This document shows, piece by piece, positions 45,539-50,090 of a DNA stretch of 50,090 nucleotides. Every line of letters starts with the position of its first letter. Positions within the stretch are counted from its first letter, which is position 1. Under the pieces are notes generated by a model. It saw only the letters and a list, made by a program, of their open reading frames with translations, did not search any database and had not been told where the DNA came from. Source of the stretch: SAR202 cluster bacterium (GTDB lineage Bacteria > Chloroflexota > Dehalococcoidia > Lucifugimonadales > VGZY01); NCBI GenBank assembly GCA_016872355.1, contig VGZY01000012.1, forward strand, positions 1 to 50,090, read 5' to 3'. The position numbers were made by a program, and so were the translations under genes.

Positions 45539-48013
45539 TCATCGGGGCCGGAATACCGTCACGCCGCCCTGACTGAACACGGCGTCCATGAACCTCGCGA
45601 ACTTTACCATCCCCTCAGCGCCGTACATCTGCGTTTCCCGAAAGCCCACATATACATAGTCTACACTGTACTTGGAAAGAAGCGTCCGGGCCTCCTCCGT
45701 GTCCTGTGTCCGGTAGATGATCTCTATATCTTGCTCCCTGCCGTCGTAAGGGGCGGATGAGCCCCGCCACTGCGATTCGTGGCCCTTCCACCCGAGCACG
45801 GTGGGTATGCCGGTGCTGGCGGATACGCGCCCGTGAGGAGTGTAGTCGTCCCCCACGGCCTCCAGTATCACGGCGCCGCGCGGGGCGTTTTTGCGCAGGT
45901 ATTCAATGGCATTGTACTCTGGCTCCTCGAATCGCTGAATGTAGGCCAGGCCGTCGAGAGTTGCGTCGTTCGCCCATTCGCCCTTGGACGCGGCGGCGGC
46001 AGGGGTGTAGTAGAGCGACATCGCAAGCAGCCCGGCGAACGCCGCGCCCCAGAGCACGGTGGCGAGCGTCTTCGCCCCTGAACGTCCCGCCCGAACCGGT
46101 GCAGCAGGGGGCGTTGAACCGTTGTCTCCACCGGAATCGCCCGCAGTCGCAGGGTTGGGAGCAGCCACGGCAACCACGGGCCTCTCATACTCCAGGGCCG
46201 GCGCTTCGCCCTCGTACACCTTCGTGACCATCGACAGCCAGTAATAGGCTGCGAAGCCTGCCGCGACCGACAGGATTATCCACGACTGGTAGTAGAACTT
46301 GAAAACGGTGTTCATGCGCTCCAGCGCGCCGCCGAACGAGTCGTTCACGTACAACATCTCCGGCCCCATGATAAGGAGCAGGCCGAGCGCCGACAGCGCG
46401 AGGGCGAATATCCTCCCAGCAGGAGGCTTCGGAAGCCTCGCCACCCAGGTGGCGGTGTAGACCGCAATCGAGATGAGCATCGCGAACGGCAGAATGTGGA
46501 TAAGCCGTACGATGATGCCGGTCATATGGCTCCCCTCCTTGTCCAGGTAGAGGACCGACCAGATGACGTATGGCACGAAGCTGATAGCTAGCGCCACGAC
46601 GGTAACGCGGGCCCAGTCTTCCCGCACCGTCGTGTTCCAGAATGTGCCGATTATGAAAGGGATAACGGCCGCGAGGAATAGTCCCCATACCAGGAAGAGG
46701 TGAAGCGGGCGGCTGGCGTCGTTCCCTACCGCGCCGAAGCCGGACACCTGGCTGGAGAATTTCAGCAGGTACGGCACAAGCAGCACCACCGCCACGGCCA
46801 GTGCGACCAGCGCCACAGGTAGCGCATCTCGCACGATCGCCCGGACGCTGGCCCCATGCTCTGAAATGACCTTGAGCCCGGCCATGCCCGCCAGCAGCGC
46901 CCAGAAGACCGGCAGGTCCCACATGTTGGTGAAGCCCAGACCGGCAAGCATGAAGCCCAGCACGAGGATGGAGACTGCGGAGCCGCGGTCCAGCGGCCAC
47001 ACCCGAGGCATGGGGGCGCGGAAGAAGTTCCACGCCGCCGCGACAAACATCAATACGAATGGAACCGACATCACGTGGGGGTGGAGGTCGCCCAGGATGT
47101 AGCTGAAAGCGGGGAACTCGTGGATTGTGTAGTCGGTAAGCTGGTTGCCCGCGTCAAAGCTCGCGATGACGCGGGTGGCGCGCCACCACCACCAGTTCTC
47201 AGTCGGCCACCAGCTGTCGCCCTGAGGTGTGGGCGCGCCTCGGATGCCTTCGATGCGCAGCCAGTCCCAGAATCCTGCCCCGCCCATGCCGTTCGCGCGC
47301 ATAAACTCCAGCACGCCCTCCAGGTTACCCGCCACAACAAGGATCACCACCGCGGTAATGCCCGCCATGAAGGCAAAGCGGAGCTTCGCGCCTTCGGATG
47401 TTACCAGCCCGCAAACCAGGCCGAAGGCCGCCGTCGCGGCCATGGCTGGAACGAGGGTGAGGGAGAGGTTGTAGGCCACCGAGGGCAGGATGCCGGTCAG
47501 ATTGGTGAGCGTGGCCATCATCCAGTAGCCGAAGTAGTAGTAGCTTATTGTGCTGCCGGAGAGCCATGGGTCCTCCGGCTGTCCCCAGAACGAGCGCACG
47601 GAGGCGTTCAGGAAAGCGAAGTCCATCGGCTGCTCGGTATGGGTTATCGCAGCGGCGTGCGCCCTGTAGAGGGTCCACCCCGCAAAGACAGCGAGGAACA
47701 CGATTTCGGACGCAATGACGATCTTGCCCTGCCGGGAGAAGAACTCCTTCATTGCGGCCGCGTTCCGGTACGCCAGCACGCCGGAGGCCGCGATAATGGC
47801 GCCGAGCAGCAGGGCTACCGACCACTGTGTGCTCGGTAGAACGTGGACGAAGCTAAGCAGCCATGAGGGATACGCGAGCAGCAGCAGGCCGAAGGGCTTG
47901 GCGATGCTGTAGCCCCGGTCCCTTAGAAAAGGGAAAACCCTGAAGCAAATGGGGAATGCGGCCAGCCCCACGAGCTCGATGGCGACCAGCCAGAGTATGA
48001 TATCCAGGATCAC
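45539..48013 (-). CDS. TIGR03662 'Chlor_Arch_YYY' (DUF2298) membrane protein
   Basis: This 824-residue protein has about 15 predicted membrane helices and the DUF2298/TIGR03662 core. It shows PMDFAFLNASVRS, PEDPWLSGSTISYYYFGYWMMATL with the tyrosine run (YYY) that names the family, a conserved WWWWRATRVIAS segment, and IHEFPAFSYILGDLHPHVMSVPF. A C-terminal soluble part includes ILEAVGDDYTPHGRVSASTGIPTVLGWKGHESQW. Start is GTG 48013. It lies 24 bp after ftsY and 7 bp before the cupin gene. The family is thought to be a GT-C-type glycosyltransferase or lipid-linked sugar enzyme; this is not established. Confidence 0.87.
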   Translation of the reverse strand: MILDIILWLVAIELVGLAAFPICFRVFPFLRDRGYSIAKPFGLLLLAYPSWLLSFVHVLPSTQWSVALLLGAIIAASGVLAYRNAAAMKEFFSRQGKIVIASEIVFLAVFAGWTLYRAHAAAITHTEQPMDFAFLNASVRSFWGQPEDPWLSGSTISYYYFGYWMMATLTNLTGILPSVAYNLSLTLVPAMAATAAFGLVCGLVTSEGAKLRFAFMAGITAVVILVVAGNLEGVLEFMRANGMGGAGFWDWLRIEGIRGAPTPQGDSWWPTENWWWWRATRVIASFDAGNQLTDYTIHEFPAFSYILGDLHPHVMSVPFVLMFVAAAWNFFRAPMPRVWPLDRGSAVSILVLGFMLAGLGFTNMWDLPVFWALLAGMAGLKVISEHGASVRAIVRDALPVALVALAVAVVLLVPYLLKFSSQVSGFGAVGNDASRPLHLFLVWGLFLAAVIPFIIGTFWNTTVREDWARVTVVALAISFVPYVIWSVLYLDKEGSHMTGIIVRLIHILPFAMLISIAVYTATWVARLPKPPAGRIFALALSALGLLLIMGPEMLYVNDSFGGALERMNTVFKFYYQSWIILSVAAGFAAYYWLSMVTKVYEGEAPALEYERPVVAVAAPNPATAGDSGGDNGSTPPAAPVRAGRSGAKTLATVLWGAAFAGLLAMSLYYTPAAAASKGEWANDATLDGLAYIQRFEEPEYNAIEYLRKNAPRGAVILEAVGDDYTPHGRVSASTGIPTVLGWKGHESQWRGSSAPYDGREQDIEIIYRTQDTEEARTLLSKYSVDYVYVGFRETQMYGAEGMVKFARFMDAVFSQGGVTVFRPR

Positions 48014-48037
48014 AGGTGGCCCTCTCTAGACCCTCAT

Positions 48038-49000
48038 TCAGGCAGATGAAGCGTGCCGGCGCGGTCCGAACATCGCCTCCACAAACTCCCGCGGGTCAAA
48101 GGCGGCAATGTCGTCCGGCTGCTCGCCGGTGCCGATGTACAGGACCGGCACCTTGAGGTCGTTGGCAACCGCCAGCACGATGCCGCCTTTGGCGGTGCCG
48201 TCCAGCTTGGAAAGGAATACGCCTTCGCATCTGACAGCGTCCGTGAACGCCTTCACCTGCAACAGCCCATTCTGACCGGTCGTCGCGTCAAGCGCCAGGA
48301 CCACCCGGATGGACTCCTCGTCTCCCTGCCTCGCCAGGACGCGCTGGATCTTCTTGATCTCCTCCATGAGATTGACCTTCGTGTGGAGGCGCCCGGCAGT
48401 GTCTATTATGAGAACGTCGACGCCCCGGCTTTTGGCAGCCTGCATGGCATCGAAAGCGACGGCGCCCGGGTCCGCCCCGGGCGTGTGGGCGATAACATCC
48501 ACTCCGAGCCTCTTGCCCCATGCCTGGAGCTGGTCGATCGCCGCTGCGCGGTAAGTGTCCGCCGCGCCGAGGAGCACCTTTTTGCCGCTCTCCTTGTACA
48601 GGTTGGTGAGCTTGGCGATGCTTGTCGTCTTCCCTACACCGTTCACGCCGACCATCAAGATGATCAGCGGCGTCTCGCGGACCTCCAGCGCTCTGGATGG
48701 GTTGCCCACCTCGAGCATGTAGACCATTTCGTCCTTGAGGATCTCGAAAGCCTCTCCCGGATCGTCCACCTTCTCGTACTTGACCCTCTCCTTGAGCGTG
48801 TCCACCAGGTACTGGGTAGCGTTTACGCCGACATCGGAGGTGATGAGTATCTCCTCCATCTGGTCCCAGATAGAGTCGTCCAGCTTTTCCCCGCTGAAGA
48901 GGGTGGCCATCTTGCCGAAGACACCCTTCTTCGTCTTTTCGACTGCCAGTTCGGTCCTGGCCTTATCTTCTTTGTCCTTGCGCTTCAAAAAGCCAAACAA
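48038..49000 (-). CDS. ftsY: Signal recognition particle receptor FtsY
   Basis: FtsY docks SRP-ribosome complexes at the membrane through its GTPase. This 320-residue NG-domain protein has the N domain (DDSIWDQMEEILITSDVGVNAT), G1 GVNGVGKTT (about 116-124), the DTYRAAAIDQL insertion, G3 DTAGR, G4 SKLDGTAKGG and the closing GTGEQPDDIAAFDP. It lacks the long acidic A domain, as in many non-enteric bacteria. I start at TTG 49000 (FGFLKRKDKED), six bases after AGGTG; the frame open to 49111 has no better site. It is the first gene of the operon with the membrane proteins below, and is intact. Confidence 0.96.
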   Translation of the reverse strand: MFGFLKRKDKEDKARTELAVEKTKKGVFGKMATLFSGEKLDDSIWDQMEEILITSDVGVNATQYLVDTLKERVKYEKVDDPGEAFEILKDEMVYMLEVGNPSRALEVRETPLIILMVGVNGVGKTTSIAKLTNLYKESGKKVLLGAADTYRAAAIDQLQAWGKRLGVDVIAHTPGADPGAVAFDAMQAAKSRGVDVLIIDTAGRLHTKVNLMEEIKKIQRVLARQGDEESIRVVLALDATTGQNGLLQVKAFTDAVRCEGVFLSKLDGTAKGGIVLAVANDLKVPVLYIGTGEQPDDIAAFDPREFVEAMFGPRRHASSA

Positions 49001-49381
49001 AGGGACACCTGGTCTTCTGATAGGGGTTAAGAGCAATGGCGGAAAGGAACGTGAATCCGCGCTCATTGTAGAGGTTAGCATGAGTCCATAGGGCTCACAA
49101 GACTTCAACAAAGCCGGGGCGACAGCTTTAAGGCCTGGGCCGGTTGCAAAGTAAACAAAAAGAGGCCCCGAATTGATCGGGGCCTCTTTTGAGCGAAGGA
49201 CCCCCGATGGTGTGGTCGGTCCACCAGGGGTCCATTTAGGCCGGTGATAACAGGGGTTCTGACCTTCAACGCGGTAACCGGCGCCCGCGCTGGGCCTCCA
49301 AAGGAGTGAAGCTCGACTGTCAGGTTGTTCGCTTGTTATCAGGACCAGTCATTACCTGACTGCTAACTGCCAACTGCTGAC
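49001..49381. other. Intergenic region with terminator and second hairpin
   Basis: No gene is seen in this 381-bp gap. It carries the terminator at 49157-49190 and a further GGACCCC/GGGGTCC hairpin (about 49198-49233) that could belong to a small RNA. A degenerate CAGTC-type repeat ends it (about 49351-49381), like the arrays near 19.5 kb. No SRP RNA signature was found despite the nearby ftsY. Confidence 0.5.
49157..49190. terminator. Bidirectional intrinsic terminator upstream of ftsY
   Basis: AAAAGAGGCCCCGA and TCGGGGCCTCTTTT form a perfect 14-bp stem with a 5-nt loop, with A and T tracts on either side. It insulates the ftsY operon from the 52-residue ORF. Confidence 0.85.
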
Positions 49382-49540
49382 TTAATTGTCGTAGGTCTTC
49401 GCGATGGACATGTAGTCCTTGCGGGCCTGGTCGCGCGTCGGCGCGCCGGCGCCATCGAACCGCTGCAGCGACTCGAGATAGCTCTCGAAAGGCCACGTGG
49501 TGGCGGTCTTGCGGATTGCGTTGATAATCTTCTGAATCAT
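49382..49540 (-). CDS. Conserved-looking 52-residue protein
   Basis: ATG 49540 has a very strong GGGGAGGAA site. The peptide has an amphipathic helix (IQKIINAIRKTATTW), then PFESYLESLQRFDGAGAPTR and a charged end (DQARKDYMSIAKTYDN). There is no signal or membrane helix. It is divergent from the LysR regulator, whose operator-like repeat lies between, so it is a plausible LysR target. The family is not recognised; the longer frame to 49669 is not supported. Confidence 0.6.
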   Translation of the reverse strand: MIQKIINAIRKTATTWPFESYLESLQRFDGAGAPTRDQARKDYMSIAKTYDN

Positions 49541-49654
49541 TTCTATTCCTCCCCGATGCGGCTCATCTCTTGGGATTAGGCGGCCGTCATCGCTATCACA
49601 AGGACTATTCTGCACCCACTCTATTATTTTGTGAATACATATGCGGTAATATTT

Positions 49655-49675
49655 AGTATCATGTTTCATAATACT
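49655..49675. promoter_or_regulatory. Candidate LysR operator
   Basis: An AT-rich inverted repeat, AGTATCATG (49655-49663) and CATAATACT (49667-49675), 8 of 9 matched with spacer TTT, lies 14 bp before the LysR start in the divergent region. LysR regulators usually bind such dyads to control themselves and the divergent gene. Confidence 0.45.
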
Positions 49676-49688
49676 GCGGCGGTGTCAA

Positions 49689-50090
49689 ATGGAGATAAAA
49701 GAGCTTAGAAGCTTCTGTGCCGCGGCCCGGCTACACAGTATTTCCCGGGCGGCAGAGAAGCTGGACCTGGGCCAACCGACGGTAACGATGCACATCAAGC
49801 GGCTCGAGGATGAAATGGGCGGGCCGTTATTCGACCGCGTGCGCCGGCCCATCCAGCTCACACCGGCGGGGACGGCCCTCCTGGAGCTGGCAACGCCGCT
49901 GGTGGAGGGCATCGACGCGCTCATGGTGAAGGCGCACGTAAAGGAGGAGGAGTACCCCGTCAGGGTTGCCTCAACACACGTTATGATCGGTCACGCGCTT
50001 CTGCGAGCCGTGCGCGTATTCCTGAAGCGGTATCCACATGCGCACCTGCGGATACGGTCCGGGACGATGCATGAGGTGCTCAATATGGTG
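49689..50090 (+). CDS. LysR-family transcriptional regulator (cut by window end)
   Basis: The first 134 codons are seen, in frame to the last base. The N-terminal winged helix-turn-helix is clear: MEIKELRSFCAAARLHSISR, AAEKLDLGQPTVTMHIKRLEDEMG, then FDRVRRPIQLTPAGTALLE. The beginning of the effector-binding domain follows (YPVRVASTHVMIGHALLRAV). ATG 49689 directly follows AT-rich, operator-like DNA without a strong Shine-Dalgarno site. The effector is unknown; the divergent 52-residue ORF is the likely neighbour target. Confidence 0.88.
   Translation, partial: MEIKELRSFCAAARLHSISRAAEKLDLGQPTVTMHIKRLEDEMGGPLFDRVRRPIQLTPAGTALLELATPLVEGIDALMVKAHVKEEEYPVRVASTHVMIGHALLRAVRVFLKRYPHAHLRIRSGTMHEVLNMV

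Noticed and set aside
49001-49381. An SRP RNA gene beside ftsY
   Set aside because: The conserved GGAAG/AGCAG tetraloop and asymmetric-loop signature was not found; only terminator-like hairpins are present.

Overview
The window reads as a GC-rich bacterial chromosome segment, most likely from Chloroflexota (Dehalococcoidia/SAR202-like). The strongest pointers are a pair of giant membrane proteins, a TIGR03662 'Chlor_Arch_YYY' protein and a TIGR03663 glycosyltransferase, which are typical of Chloroflexi and archaea. Other pointers are many paralogous TIM-barrel, aldo/keto reductase and NHL-propeller catabolic genes, and intergenic spaces packed with GC-rich hairpin repeats. No rRNA, tRNA, CRISPR array, intact insertion sequence or phage module was recognised.

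Layout. 0.4-7.2 kb is a catabolic block: a ThDP-dependent decarboxylase/synthase-like enzyme, a sugar-phosphate isomerase, a GH43/32-like propeller, a DUF1801 protein, an NHL propeller and an HpcH/HpaI aldolase. 7.3-11.5 kb holds an FHA protein behind a near-consensus promoter, a frame-broken ORF with a motif resembling the leader of contractile-injection cargo, and an SbcC/Rad50 ATPase with a zinc hook. 11.7-18.4 kb is a less GC-rich accessory island: a secreted RHS/YD-repeat protein with a DNRLRE-like domain, a small four-helix membrane protein right behind it, a mini LuxR-type regulator and a small membrane protein. 18.5-28.3 kb has a formamidase/acetamidase, two aldo/keto reductases, an ABC exporter half, a universal stress protein, a GRAM-like protein, a Gfo/Idh/MocA oxidoreductase and a DUF2332 protein. 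28.3-28.9 kb is a BrnT/BrnA-like toxin-antitoxin pair. 29-38.3 kb has a second NHL protein, a DUF1501-DUF1800-isomerase operon, a DapA-family lyase, an SGNH hydrolase and a family 5 solute-binding lipoprotein. 38.5-40.5 kb is queA-folD. 40.6-42.7 kb is a more AT-rich restriction-modification pair (HNH nuclease and N4-cytosine-type methylase). 42.8-49.0 kb is an operon ftsY - TIGR03662 - cupin - TIGR03663. The window ends with a 52-residue ORF divergent from a LysR regulator cut by the window edge.

The most striking pattern is a set of accessory genes that each carry a lesion while large core genes are intact. The RHS gene has a 10-bp near-tandem duplication that shifts the frame. The mini LuxR gene has a C-terminal frameshift. 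The ORF before sbcC changes frame. The BrnT-like toxin and the HNH nuclease each have one in-frame TGA. The solute-binding protein has an in-frame TGA plus a one-base indel. The methylase has a frameshift at a run of six A. folD lacks an ordinary start codon although its Shine-Dalgarno site and conserved N-terminus are present. Either the accessory set is decaying or the assembly carries indel and substitution errors; sequence alone does not decide.

A second layer is non-coding: at least four families of hairpin repeats fill the intergenic spaces. They include a double-hairpin element in six copies with different but self-complementary second stems, and a 163-bp element with perfect 12-bp terminal inverted repeats. 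Residue positions below are approximate unless a single residue is named.
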